In this document: positions 21,960 to 32,331 of the stretch, one piece after another
How positions within the stretch are numbered: the stretch's first letter is position 1
How the letters are laid out: each line of letters opens with the position of its first letter
Source of the DNA: Diplonema papillatum
Lineage: Eukaryota; Euglenozoa; Diplonemea; Diplonemida; Diplonemidae
Length of the DNA stretch: 64,000 bases
Assembly: GCA_030068145.1 (NCBI GenBank)
Contig: JAPJBO010000098.1
Span: 1-64,000 of the forward strand
Direction: 5' to 3'
Program-made: the position numbers and the translations under genes
The notes under the pieces: model-generated
Database searches by the model: none
What the model was told of the DNA's origin: nothing
The model's input: only the letters and a program-made list of their open reading frames with translations

Positions 21960-22172
21960 GTAGCACGGGTGGTCCTGGCTGTGACGAGCTACGAACAGCC
22001 GCCTGACAAACCAGACTCACACCGCAGTCCTGTCTGCAGACACTCAGGTTCCGCGCTGATGATGGTCCGCCTTATGTGTCCGTGGCTTAAAGGGCCGAAA
22101 TACGGCGCAGACGGGACCAGTGCGGTGTTGAGCACATACCCATTCTAAGCACGTTCTTGCAATCCCCACAGC
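21960..22172 (+). repeat. Dispersed repeat family B, copy at 22 kb
   Basis: Begins TAGCACGGGTGGTCCTGGCT, then the ACAGCCGCCTGACAAACCAG and GGTCCGCCTTATGTGTCCGT blocks, and ends near CAATCCCC. At least eight further copies occur at 23.4, 36.6, 36.8, 37.4, 60.1, 60.5, 63.2 and 63.6 kb with graded divergence, so the family spread over a long time. Confidence 0.8.
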
Positions 22173-22369
22173 CCCCTTCCTTCGATTTGAGTGCAGGCGG
22201 CACGAGTGTTCTCATAGACATATCTTTGGTGCGCCCTCGCCGTCGTTTCTCACCGCGCGTGGCACCCACACACACACACACACCGCGCACACAAAATGTG
22301 TCATACCCCCCCCCCCCCCCACGAGCCGTACACACCCCTTTTTACAACTTTCTATTTTCTATTTTGTGA

Positions 22370-22430
22370 TGCTAGCATCAACCACGCATGAGAGGCAGTG
22401 CTCTGCCTAAACATTAAACTAAGATTTTCC
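22370..22430 (+). repeat. Dispersed repeat D, copy 2
   Basis: Carries the GAGGCAGTGCTCTGCCTAAA and CATTAAACTAAGATTT blocks and is preceded by the TTTTTACAACTTTCTATTTT stretch also seen at 63.83 kb. Confidence 0.7.
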
Positions 22431-22657
22431 CCACCAGTGGCCCTACTTGCCCATCTTCGCTCCTCGACGGCGTTCATCGGAACAACGGGTGCTTTGTACC
22501 ACCATTAAGACGTGGCGATACCACGACCACCAACACGCCGTGATGTGATGCCACCATACCACTACACGAAGGTGTCCAGCGCTGCTGATACAGCCCCACG
22601 AAGAGCTGGAGAACACCGCGGCGCCTATCAGACACGCTTCCAGTCCTTTCTCTCTTC

Positions 22658-23046
22658 TTTGGACCCAAAACTTGGACCCAAAACTTGAACCCAAGCTTGG
22701 ACCAAAACAACTTGGACCCAAAACTTGGACCCAAAACTTGGACCCAAGCTTGGACCAAAACAACTTGGACACAAAACTTGGACCCAAAACTCGGACCCAA
22801 AACTTGGACCCAAGCTTGGACCAAAACAACTTGGACCCAAAAATTGGACCCAAACCTTGGACCCAAACCTTGGACCCAAACCTTGGACCCAAACCTTGGA
22901 CCCAAAACTCGGACCCAAAACTTGGACCCAAAACTTGGACCCAAGCTTGGACCAAAACAACTTGGACCAAAACTTGGACCCAAACCTTGGACCCAAAACT
23001 CGGACCCAAAACTTGGACTCAAAACTCGGGCCCAAAACTTGGGCCC
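22658..23046 (+). repeat. 13-bp minisatellite (CTTGGACCCAAAA)
   Basis: About 28 units with variants (AAGCTTGGACC, CTCGGACCC, CCTTGGACCC) and a higher-order AAGCTTGGACCAAAACAA insert every 4-6 units. Long ORFs in all frames here are artefacts of the repeat. Confidence 0.92.
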
Positions 23047-23439
23047 AGAGAAGTTGGCAGTGCGATTGCTTTCCTGTAGCGCCGCGCGAAGCTCTAGGTC
23101 AATCAGAAGCTGCTTCCTCTACGCTAGTCTAAGTAAGTGGTCTGTTGGCTTGACTTGAGTCTGACTTATGTTGGCTAAGCTTTAGTCTAAATTTTGTCTG
23201 ACTGGCTTTAGTTTGACTTTAGGCTGTCTCTAGTCTGGCTGTAGGCGGGCCCGTCGGACTTTTTGCATCACGGTTTGGGTTTCTGCTTCGGGCATGATGG
23301 GACGCCACCGTGTCTCTCTCCCTCTCTATTGCTGTATCCGCGGCCTTGTTTCCATACTTTCCTTGAACTCGCTTTCCTGAAGGCCGACATCACCGCATGC
23401 ACATTAAACTAAGATTCCCTCCCCCCCTGTGCCTGTGCT

Positions 23440-23645
23440 CTTGCAGCATGGGTGGTGGTCCTGGCTTGTGGCGAGCTAAAACTCACACGGTGGAAAAACC
23501 AGACTCGCACCGCCGTCCTGTCTGCAGGCACTCCCAGGTTCCGTGCCGATGGTGGGTCAGTGACTAAAAGGACCGAAACACGGTGCTGACAGGGACACGA
23601 TGTACCATTCCAACACACGTTTTCTTGCACACACCGCCCACCGCC
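23440..23645 (+). repeat. Repeat family B, strongly diverged copy
   Basis: GGTGGTCCTGGCT, CCAGACTCGCACCGC, GTCCTGTCTGCAG and GGACCGAAACACGG blocks remain in order. Confidence 0.6.
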
Positions 23646-24345
23646 ATCCACCCTCTGTTTCTTGCCGGCGGCGTTACTTGCGCTCCGTATTAAGCCGGCC
23701 CACCCCTGTCCCCTGGAACTGCATCGCATCACCTGCCGCTTGTCTATCACGGCATGCCAGGAGGGGGATGGCACCGAGCGCAGCGTTATAGGAAATTCAG
23801 CGGGAATTGACCGCTTCACTCACACAGGTGTCTCTTCTTTTTTGTACGTAAGGGGGGGGGGGGGGGGGGGGAGGGGGGGGGTTTTGTTTTTTTGCTGTTG
23901 AATTTTTTTTGCTTCGTTTGTCTGGGTTCCCTTTCATCGTTTTTTTTTTCTACTGTCGTTGTTGTTCTTGTTGTTGTAGTTGTTGTCGCTGTTGTTGTTC
24001 TTGCTCTAAGTACACACCACTCTCTCTCTCTCTCTCACTCTCTTTTTCTCTCTTTTTCACCGTGAAACGTTATCACACACAACCGACAACCGGTCACATC
24101 TACGTGTATCTTTACATCCAGCAGCCAAACTCCGCCAAGGAGTTGTTCAACAGAGAGTCAGAGACATAGATATACCCCCTTTTTCGAAGAACACGAGTGG
24201 AGTGTCGGTTCTCTGGTGCACCAAAGGAAGACCACCAATGCCGGGATGGCGGCCAAGACCGCAAAATAAAAGCGCGCCTCGGAACGTTTTACGTCTCCAC
24301 TACCCGACTCCTAGCCTCAAACGGTCACACCGGGCCTTTGAACCT

Positions 24346-24378
<33 letters not shown>

Positions 24379-24540
24379 GCTGGAAATAACACGCGTCTAT
24401 GCCGCGTGTTGTGCAACACATGTAACCGCATACCAAAGCAGGGGTATTGAACTGCTGCGCGGTGCTGTCCGGCCTTTCGCTGTGGGTTAAAAAAGCTGGG
24501 TGTCTTACCCGCTTTTCGGGTGTCTATTTACACACGTTTT
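23646..24540. other. Gene-free stretch with homopolymer and microsatellite tracts
   Basis: Poly(G) at about 23850-23880, TTG/CTG triplet-rich 23950-24010, (TC)n at 24021-24057 and poly(A) at 24347-24377. No gene. Confidence 0.6.
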
Positions 24541-24544
24541 GCAG

Positions 24545-24600
24545 GCTAAAAAGACGTAGGCAGCGTGTTTTGGTGGTTGATCAGAATTCCTTACCTGAAT
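24545..24600 (+). repeat. Dispersed repeat E, copy 1
   Basis: GGCTAAAAAGACGTAGGCAG followed by CGTGTTTTGGTGGTTGATCA. It is repeated at 60748-60805 directly before the TP-rich gene array. Confidence 0.7.
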
Positions 24601-24696
24601 ATACACAGGGTAAATACAAGTGGGAAAAACGATCAACCGGCACGCACAAACAAGCGCACCCTGTTTCGGGGTGTGTCCCAGGCTCACACCCTCTAA

Positions 24697-25067
24697 CTCA
24701 AACCCACGCACAAAAAAAAAGCAATGGCCAACAACTAAGGTACCCACCGATCCTCTTACCTCGTGTAACCACCACGCTTACGACACACAGAGCACAGAGG
24801 ATATCTTCCCATAACGACGAAGGTCACCCGGAGACTTTAAACCCCCGGAGTTTCAAGCGAACTTTCACTCTAAAATAAAAGCATCAAAACGAGTTGACGT
24901 GCTGTCACTTTCTCCTTCAGCGTCATGCTGAACAGAGGTTTGTGCCGTGGGTAAGGCATGTGTGGAAACGAGAGACTACAAAAAGGGCACTCACTGACGC
25001 TGTCTGTCCTCGCACCACCGCTACCTGTACCAACGCGTTGCAATTTAAAGAAGAAAAAACGTCGTAG
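24697..25067 (+). repeat. Dispersed repeat family C, second long copy
   Basis: Nearly identical to 20887-21258, including the promoter-like motif at 24815-24875. Confidence 0.8.
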
Positions 25068-26199
25068 TACAGAAAAAACGTCGTAAAACAGTCGTGTTGC
25101 TGCTGTTGCATGGGGCGGGGCTGTTCTTTTGCACCTTATTTTTCTTGAAAGTATGCCAATACTGCAGGGAATAGTTGACTAGACCTCTTGAGTTTGTGCT
25201 GACCACGAATAGGGGAGTCGGGAGAACCTACAAAGCCAAAAGCAGGACCGACCCCCCCGTTCGTGAGAAAAAGCGAAGAATAAAAGCACCTTCTTTTTTC
25301 CATCTATCTTTGTCAAGAGCTGCAACTCAACTATTCTCGTTCGCCGGGCCGCTTCTTTTTGTGTCCCATTCTGCCTGTCGCCAACGGTTTGCCTTTCTTT
25401 TCCGCGCCCTTCTTCCCTCTTTACCTTTCTTCTGCCTTTTTCTCCGTTTCCTTCAACCTTTTTCAAAAAGGGAAAAAAAAGAGAGGAATCCACTTTCTTC
25501 TTTTTTCTTCGGTTTTCCCTTTTTTTTTTTGCTTCTGTCTTTTGCCTCTTCGTCTTCCCATTCTCTTTTGTTCCTCTTCTTCTTCTTCTTCTTCTTCTTC
25601 TGCAGCATTGCTATCTTCAACTCTTTCTTCTTTCTTTTTCCTTGGCTCACGGTCCTACTCTTTCTTATTTCTGCTTCTACTTAATGCACGTCTTTGCTTT
25701 CTTTCTCGTATCCCACTTTTTCCTTTGGCGAAAGCTTTTCTTAGCCAGGCGAAAAGAGCACCGTTTTTGCCCTCCTTCGTTTCCTCTCTCAGCGGCGTAG
25801 TCAGCTACACTCTATACCTCATGGTATTGGTTGATAATTGACATGAAGTGGTGTGATCCATAGAGTACGTTGATGCAGGTACAGATATTCTGTGACATAT
25901 CCAGTACAATCTAACTGACAGCACACTTTGCTGGGGCTCGATTTCGGGATGGGTAGCTGTCAATTTTTTGTCTCGTTTCTTTCTTTTTTGGTTGCAGAAG
26001 AGGCAGATTTTTGGTGCTCCAGGCATGCAGAGACCAAACCGACAGCCCTGCGCAAGTAGTTGGGTAAAAAGCGAACTTTCACTATAAAAATAATTTTTGG
26101 ACACCCCTTAGTACGGCAAGACTACGGAAGAAGTACGGAAGAACTACGGAAACCTGGAGGGCGGATCACACCATGAAGACTTGCCTGTCAGGTGTCGTC
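25068..26199. other. Pyrimidine-rich gene-free stretch
   Basis: 25290-25800 is dominated by C/T on the plus strand, with a (TTC)n run at 25574-25602; ORFs there reflect composition. A short copy of the motif core (AAGCGAACTTTCACTATAAA) lies at 26069-26088. Confidence 0.6.
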
Positions 26200-26267
26200 G
26201 TTGGAATTGAATCGCAAGGTTTGATGAAATTGGATGGTGTTTGGTCAACGGATCTTCAATGAGAGCG
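26200..26267 (+). repeat. Dispersed repeat F, copy 2
   Basis: Matches 9545-9612 (AATCGCAAGGTTTGATGAAA, then TGGATGGTGTTTGGTCAA). Confidence 0.6.
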
Positions 26268-27281
26268 TCCCTTCCAAAAATCGTCTAGTCTCGTGAGGTT
26301 CACATTTCAAAGGCATGGATTGATTTTTGGAAAAACAGGTCGTTCGAAGCGTGGACGACCAACAACAAGGCCAACAACAATTCGTCTCCGACGGCGTATT
26401 TTTAATGACTGGGCCGTATCAGCTTCAAGCGATACATGCCCATGAAACGGCACCGATTCGGGTTGAGAAGTGTTGTGTTCTTCAGCTGAGTACAGACTGG
26501 CTGCACATTGGTAGCGTGGTAAGATTGACACAGATGCGACGTTGGTGAGTGTGAACTTCTTGCAACTGCGGCTCTGTGTGCATGCTCAGGGAGGCGCATG
26601 TACGTGGACAACTTCCTGCACAAGCATCCCCCTCGTGCTAAAATTATACTCCTTGGGATTCCACGGGGCCGGGACTGTCCGCAAAAAACCTGAACGAGAT
26701 CCCACTTTTTAGCAAGTCCCAGATGAAGCGCGGCCGCCCATCCCAGGTTGGACAACGTTGTCGCCGAAGTAGGGACGGTCACAAGCGAGAAGGCGATACC
26801 AGACCATGCCGCATTATGCAAGTTTCGACTTCCAAGGTCGGCAACGGAAAGATATGCTTCGAAATCGCAAAAAAGTCCAGCCCCAGAAATGCCAAAAAAG
26901 AGCGAAGGCACAACATACAAATGGAAAATGCGGATATGGAGGAAAAAAGTGGCAACCTGCAGGTGCTTGGTCAGGGGTTGGGTTAAAAAGGGACATCCCT
27001 TTGGCTCTACCCACGTGTATCCAGCACTCTTGGGAACACGCAGCGTTTAAAGAAAGAGGTCCCTGCTGCCGGCGACCCGGAGACTTTGAAACCCTGGATC
27101 TCTAAACGAACTTACACTCTGAACCCCCGGTGTTGCAAAGCGAATTCTCACTCGAAAAAACAAGGCAAATACACTCTCTCTCACCCACCCCTCCCTCAAG
27201 ATAGTCGGCAAAGGAAAGAAAGGTTGCGATAATATAGCAGCGCAGGTCGGCGACGAAAGGTTGCACAGATCAGCACGCAGC

Positions 27282-27467
27282 ATGGCGTCCGCGGTGGACC
27301 GGGTGGCGTCGCTGGGCGGCGCGTTCCTGGAGGATAACCCGTCGCTGGGCAAGGTGCACGACACGAACCGAACGGAGCTGACCCTGCGGGCCTACGGCGG
27401 CGAGACGGTGGTCGCCAAGCGGTTCCGGATGTGCGACGAGGAAGCGCTCAACCGCTTCGACGCCTGA
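27282..27467 (+). pseudogene. Truncated kinase N-terminus, array unit 1 (ATG retained)
   Basis: 61 codons identical to the start of the kinase-PP2C protein, from MASAVDR to NRFDA, then TGA created by the repeat junction. It keeps the VAK lysine region but no catalytic core, so it cannot be a kinase. It has its own copy of the leader and the promoter-like motif and could still be transcribed. Confidence 0.85.
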
Positions 27468-28056
27468 ACGAGATCCCACTTTTTAGCAAGTCCCAGAAGA
27501 AGCGCGGCCGCCCATCCCAGGTTGGACAACGTTGTCGCCGAAGTAGGGACGGTCACAAGCGAGAAGACGATACCAGACCATGCCGCATCATGCAATTTTT
27601 CGACTTCCAAGGTCGGCAACGGAAAGATATGCTTCGAAATCGCAAAAAAGTCCAGCCCCAGAAATGCCAAAAAAGAGCGAAGGCACAACATACAAATGGA
27701 AAATGCGGATATGGAGGAAAAAAGTGGCAACCTGCAGGTGCTTGGTCAGGGGTTGGGTTAAAAAGGGACATCCCTTTGGCTCTACCCACGTGTATCCAGC
27801 ACTCTTGGGAACACGCAGCGTTTAAAGAAAGAGGTCCCTGCTGCCGGCGACCCGGAGACTTTGAAACCCTGGATCTCTAAACGAACTTACACTCTGAACC
27901 CCCGGTGTTGCAAAGCGAATTCTCACTCGAAAAAACAAGGCGAATACACTCTCTCTCACCCACCCCTCCCTCAAGATAGTCGGTAAAGGAAAGAAAGGTT
28001 GCGATAATATAGCAGCGCAGGTCGGCGACGAAAGGTTGCACAGATCAGCACGCAGC

Positions 28057-28242
28057 GTGGCGTCCGCGGTGGACCGGGTGGCGTCGCTGGGCGGCGCGTT
28101 CCTGGAGGATAACCCGTCGCTGGGCAAGGTGCACGACACGAACCGAACCGAGCTGACCCTGCGGGCCTACGGCGGCGAGACGGTGGTCGCCAAGCGGTTC
28201 CGGATGTGCGACGAGGAAGCGCTCAACCGCTTCGACGCCTGA
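28057..28242 (+). pseudogene. Truncated kinase N-terminus, array unit 2 (GTG at start)
   Basis: Same 61-codon segment as unit 1, but the initiator ATG is GTG. The Glu codon context reads ACCGAG instead of ACGGAG, a marker shared by units 2-4. Confidence 0.85.
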
Positions 28243-28831
28243 ACGAGATCCCACTTTTTAGCAAGTCCCAGAAGAAGCGCGGCCGCCCATCCCAGGTTGG
28301 ACAACGTTGTCGCCGAAGTAGGGACGGTCACAAGCGAGAAGACGATACCAGACCATGCCGCATCATGCAATTTTTCGACTTCCAAGGGCGGCAACGGAAA
28401 GATATGCTTCGAAATCGCAAAAAAGTCCAGCCCCAGAAATGCCAAAAAAGAGCGAAGGCACACCATACAAATGGAAAATGCGGAAATGGAGGAAAAAAGT
28501 GGCAACCTGCAGGTGCTTGGTCAGGGGTTGGGTTAAAAAGGGACATCCCTTTGGCTCTACCCACGTGTATCCAGCACTCTTGGGAACACGCAGCGTTTAA
28601 AGAAAGAGGTCCCTGCTGCCGGCGACCCGGAGACTTTGAAACCCTGGATCTCTAAACGAACTTACACTCTGAACCCCCGGTGTTGCAAAGCGAATTCTCA
28701 CTCGAAAAAACAAGGCGAATACACTCTCTCTCACCCACCCCTCCCTCAAGATAGTCGGTAAAGGAAAGAAAGGTTGCGATAATATAGCAGCGCAGGTCGG
28801 CGACGAAAGGTTGCACAGATCAGCACGCAGC

Positions 28832-29017
28832 GTGGCGTCCGCGGTGGACCGGGTGGCGTCGCTGGGCGGCGCGTTCCTGGAGGATAACCCGTCGCTGGGC
28901 AAGGTGCACGACACGAACCGAACCGAGCTGACCCTGCGGGCCTACGGCGGCGAGACGGTGGTCGCCAAGCGGTTCCGGATGTGCGACGAGGAAGCGCTCA
29001 ACCGCTTCGACGCCTGA
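28832..29017 (+). pseudogene. Truncated kinase N-terminus, array unit 3 (GTG at start)
   Basis: As unit 2; this unit is type B at the upstream marker sites. Confidence 0.85.
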
Positions 29018-29606
29018 ACGAGATCCCACTTTTTAGCAAGTCCCAGAAGAAGCGCGGCCGCCCATCCCAGGTTGGACAACGTTGTCGCCGAAGTAGGGAC
29101 GGTCACAAGCGAGAAGACGATACCAGACCATGCCGCATCATGCAATTTTTCGACTTCCAAGGTCGGCAACGGAAAGATATGCTTCGAAATCGCAAAAAAG
29201 TCCAGCCCCAGAAATGCCAAAAAAGAGCGAAGGCACAACATACAAATGGAAAATGCGGATATGGAGGAAAAAAGTGGCAACCTGCAGGTGCTTGGTCAGG
29301 GGTTGGGTTAAAAAGGGACATCCCTTTGGCTCTACCCACGTGTATCCAGCACTCTTGGGAACACGCAGCGTTTAAAGAAAGAGGTCCCTGCTGCCGGCGA
29401 CCCGGAGACTTTGAAACCCTGGATCTCTAAACGAACTTACACTCTGAACCCCCGGTGTTGCAAAGCGAATTCTCACTCGAAAAAACAAGGCGAATACACT
29501 CTCTCTCACCCACCCCTCCCTCAAGATAGTCGGTAAAGGAAAGAAAGGTTGCGATAATATAGCAGCGCAGGTCGGCGACGAAAGGTTGCACAGATCAGCA
29601 CGCAGC

Positions 29607-29792
29607 GTGGCGTCCGCGGTGGACCGGGTGGCGTCGCTGGGCGGCGCGTTCCTGGAGGATAACCCGTCGCTGGGCAAGGTGCACGACACGAACCGAACCG
29701 AGCTGACCCTGCGGGCCTACGGCGGCGAGACGGTGGTCGCCAAGCGGTTCCGGATGTGCGACGAGGAAGCGCTCAACCGCTTCGACGCCTGA
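29607..29792 (+). pseudogene. Truncated kinase N-terminus, array unit 4 (GTG at start)
   Basis: As unit 2; this unit is type A upstream. Confidence 0.85.
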
Positions 29793-30170
29793 ACGAGATC
29801 CCACTTTTTAGCAAGTCCCAGAAGAAGCGCGGCCGCCCATCCCAGGTTGGACAACGTTGTCGCCGAAGTAGGGACGGTCACAAGCGAGAAGACGATACCA
29901 GACCATGCCGCATCATGCAATTTTTCGACTTCCAAGGGCGGCAACGGAAAGATATGCTTCGAAATCGCAAAAAAGTCCAGCCCCAGAAATGCCAAAAAAG
30001 AGCGAAGGCACACCATACAAATGGAAAATGCGGAAATGGAGGAAAAAAGTGGCAACCTGCAGGTGCTTGGTCAGGGGTTGGGTTAAAAAGGGACATCCCT
30101 TTGGCTCTACCCACGTGTATCCAGCACTCTTGGGAACACGCAGCGTTTAAAGAAAGAGGTCCCTGCTGCC

Positions 30171-30261
30171 GGCGACCCGGAGACTTTGAAACCCTGGATC
30201 TCTAAACGAACTTACACTCTGAACCCCCGGTGTTGCAAAGCGAATTCTCACTCGAAAAAAC
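30171..30261 (+). promoter_or_regulatory. Putative core promoter of the kinase-PP2C gene
   Basis: Carries GGCGACCCGGAGACTTTGAA, then ACCCTGGATCTCTAAACG, then AACTTACACTCTGAA, and a second half-copy AAAGCGAATTCTCACTCGAA. The start codon is about 120 bases downstream. The same block occurs once in each array unit and in dispersed form elsewhere. Its position upstream of a gene suggests a transcription start region; this is inference. Confidence 0.4.
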
Positions 30262-30381
30262 AAGGCGAATACACTCTCTCTCACCCACCCCTCCCTCAAG
30301 AAAGTCGGCAAAGGAAAGAAAGGTTGCGATAATATAGCAGCGCAGGTCGGCGACGAAAGGCTGCACAGATCAGCACGCAGC

Positions 30382-32331
30382 ATGGCGTCCGCGGTGGACC
30401 GGGTGGCGTCGCTGGGCGGCGCGTTCCTGGAGGATAACCCGTCGCTGGGCAAGGTGCACGACACGAACCGAACGGAGCTGACCCTGCGGGCCTACGGCGG
30501 CGAGACGGTGGTCGCCAAGCGGTTCCGGATGTGCGACGAGGAAGCGCTCAACCGCTTCGACGCCGAGCTGCGGCTGATGTGCGCCCTTTCCGAGGCGTCG
30601 CGGCACGTCGCCCGCCCCGTGGCTCACATCAGCCAGGCCCCGACGTTCGCGGTGATCATCCCCCTCTACGCCCACGGGTCCATGGACTTCGTGTTGCACA
30701 ACCCTAAGTACACAGCGCTCGACTGGAAGCTCCGGCTGCTGTTCTGCCTCGACGTGACATCCGCCGTCGCGTTTTGCCACGAGAGAAACGTCATCATCCG
30801 CGACATCAAGCCGGCCAACATGCTCGTCGACGCTCGGTACCACGCAGCACTAGCAGACCTCGAACTCGCGAAGACCGAGGACGAAGTCAGCAACCCGAAG
30901 GAAATCGCCTATTCCGGCCCGTCTTCCCGGCGGAAAACGCGGTTCGAAGGCACGCCTGAGTACATGGCGCCGGAGCTGTTGAAGGCGCCAGGTTCCGCGT
31001 TGCAGCGGGGGAAGGCGCCCATCACGAAGTCAACGGACGTGTACTCCGTGGGGATCACCCTCGTAGAAATCGCGACGTCGCGGGTCCCGTACACGGACGT
31101 CGAGAGGACCACTGAGCAGCTGCACACCGTGGTCGAGACGCGGTATTCACCTTCGGCGCTCCACGAAGCCATCGTCGCTGAACACCTGCGCCCGACGCCG
31201 ATCGCCGAGTGCGCCGACCTGCAAAGCCTCGTCGATGCGTGCTGGCAGGCCGACCCGGGCGCCCGCCCGGAAATGGCGGCGGTGCACGAAAAAGTGCGCG
31301 GCATCCTCCGGCAGGCGACACCAGCGGGGTTTTCCGCGGAGTCTGCGGACCGGGCGCGGCTCGTCGTCGTCACGGGCGGCGAAAAGACAGCGGGAGCCGG
31401 CGAGGGTGAAGAGCTCCGACGCCGCAGGGGGGTGCTGCTGCGGGAGGGCGCGGGAATGAGGGATTGGAAGTGCGTCCTGCGGCAGCTGGCGGGAGCGCCG
31501 CCGGATGGGCGCTTCGGGGTTCCTCCGGCGTGCGTGGCGGGCGGCGGGGAAGGGACGGCCGGCAGGCGGGATTTCATGGAGGACGATTGGTTCTCGACCG
31601 TGTGGGTCGACGAGCGGAGCGGGGCGAGGCTGTTCGGGGTGTTGGACGGCCACGGGGGGGTGGCCTGCGCGAGATACGTAAAGGCGCACCTCCCGGGAGC
31701 CATCGAACAGGAGGTTCTCTCGCTCGATCGGTCCGACGCGACGCCAGCCATCCCCGAGGCTCTAATCCGTGCCTTCAGCGCCGTCCAGCAGTCGTGGGAG
31801 AACTTCCCCGACTGCGACGCCAGCGGCGCTTGCTGTACGGTCGCGCTGATCGTCGAGACCCAAGTGTACATTGCCTGGTGTGGGGACTGCTCGGCGGTCG
31901 CGTGTCGATCAGGCACGGCGCACCTCCTCACCAAAGACCACGTCCCCTCCCGGGACACGGAGGCTGCTCGGATCGCTGCCTGCGGGGGCCGGATTGTGGA
32001 GACCGCCGACGGGAAAAAACGGGTCGGCGGCAAAGTCGCGGTGAGCCGGAGCTTCGGGGACAACGCGCACAAAGCGGTCATCACCGCGGCGCCGGAGATC
32101 GTGCAGTACCCGATCAGGGGCGCGGACGAGTTCCTGGTGCTCGCGTCTGACGGCGTGTGGGACGTCATGTCGCCGCAGCGCGTCGTCGACGGCCTCAAAG
32201 ACACGGTGCGGCACCCCGACTACGGGGCGAAGCGAGTGGCCTGCGACGCCTTCAACTGCGGGTCGACAGACAACATCGGCGCCATGGTCATCTACTTCAA
32301 AACTGCAGACACGGAGAAGCGTGCAGCGTGA
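30382..32331 (+). CDS. Protein kinase-PP2C phosphatase fusion protein
   Basis: 649 aa, single exon. Residues about 30-310 are a Ser/Thr-type kinase fold: K46 in VVAK, catalytic loop IRDIKPANML (D141, K143, N146, with Ile in place of the usual HRD His), DLE at 159-161 in place of DFG, GTPEYMAPE at 190-198 and DVYSVGITLVE. The altered HRD and DFG leave activity open. Residues about 385-640 are a PP2C domain with its metal ligands: RRDFMEDD, FGVLDGHGG (D422), SGACC, GDCSA, SRSFGD, LASDGVWDV (D590) and STDNIGAMVI (D630), so a Mn/Mg-dependent phosphatase is likely active. The same domain order is known in plant kinase-PP2C proteins. No signal peptide or membrane segment. ATG chosen because the repeat leader ends there and codon use starts there. 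Both gene ends are expanded into tandem arrays. Confidence 0.92.
   Translation: MASAVDRVASLGGAFLEDNPSLGKVHDTNRTELTLRAYGGETVVAKRFRMCDEEALNRFDAELRLMCALSEASRHVARPVAHISQAPTFAVIIPLYAHGSMDFVLHNPKYTALDWKLRLLFCLDVTSAVAFCHERNVIIRDIKPANMLVDARYHAALADLELAKTEDEVSNPKEIAYSGPSSRRKTRFEGTPEYMAPELLKAPGSALQRGKAPITKSTDVYSVGITLVEIATSRVPYTDVERTTEQLHTVVETRYSPSALHEAIVAEHLRPTPIAECADLQSLVDACWQADPGARPEMAAVHEKVRGILRQATPAGFSAESADRARLVVVTGGEKTAGAGEGEELRRRRGVLLREGAGMRDWKCVLRQLAGAPPDGRFGVPPACVAGGGEGTAGRRDFMEDDWFSTVWVDERSGARLFGVLDGHGGVACARYVKAHLPGAIEQEVLSLDRSDATPAIPEALIRAFSAVQQSWENFPDCDASGACCTVALIVETQVYIAWCGDCSAVACRSGTAHLLTKDHVPSRDTEAARIAACGGRIVETADGKKRVGGKVAVSRSFGDNAHKAVITAAPEIVQYPIRGADEFLVLASDGVWDVMSPQRVVDGLKDTVRHPDYGAKRVACDAFNCGSTDNIGAMVIYFKTADTEKRAA

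Larger units (their letters stand above)
26689..30563 (+). repeat. Five-unit 775-bp tandem array of the kinase-PP2C gene's 5' end
   Basis: Units start at 26689, 27464, 28239, 29014 and 29789, exactly 775 bases apart. Each contains about 370 bases of upstream sequence, the promoter-like motif, a 5' leader and the first 61 codons of the kinase. The first four units end where GACGCC meets TGAACGAG, so the coding part stops there. The fifth runs on into the intact gene. Diagnostic sites give a type order A, A, B, A, B: units 2-3 and 4-5 are copies of one dimer, so the array grew by dimer duplication. The outermost units keep ATG; the three inner ones have GTG at the start codon. Confidence 0.95.

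Noticed and set aside
22443-23158. Overlapping ORFs of 135-188 codons on both strands
   Set aside because: They are produced by the 13-bp minisatellite; composition is repetitive and frame-independent.
25175-25841. Ser/Phe/Leu-rich ORFs of 160-170 codons
   Set aside because: They reflect a C/T-rich strand with few stops; no transmembrane topology or family pattern beyond composition.
30909-32204. 431-codon minus-strand ORF
   Set aside because: Antisense shadow of the PP2C and kinase coding sequence in GC-rich DNA; the plus strand carries all family motifs.
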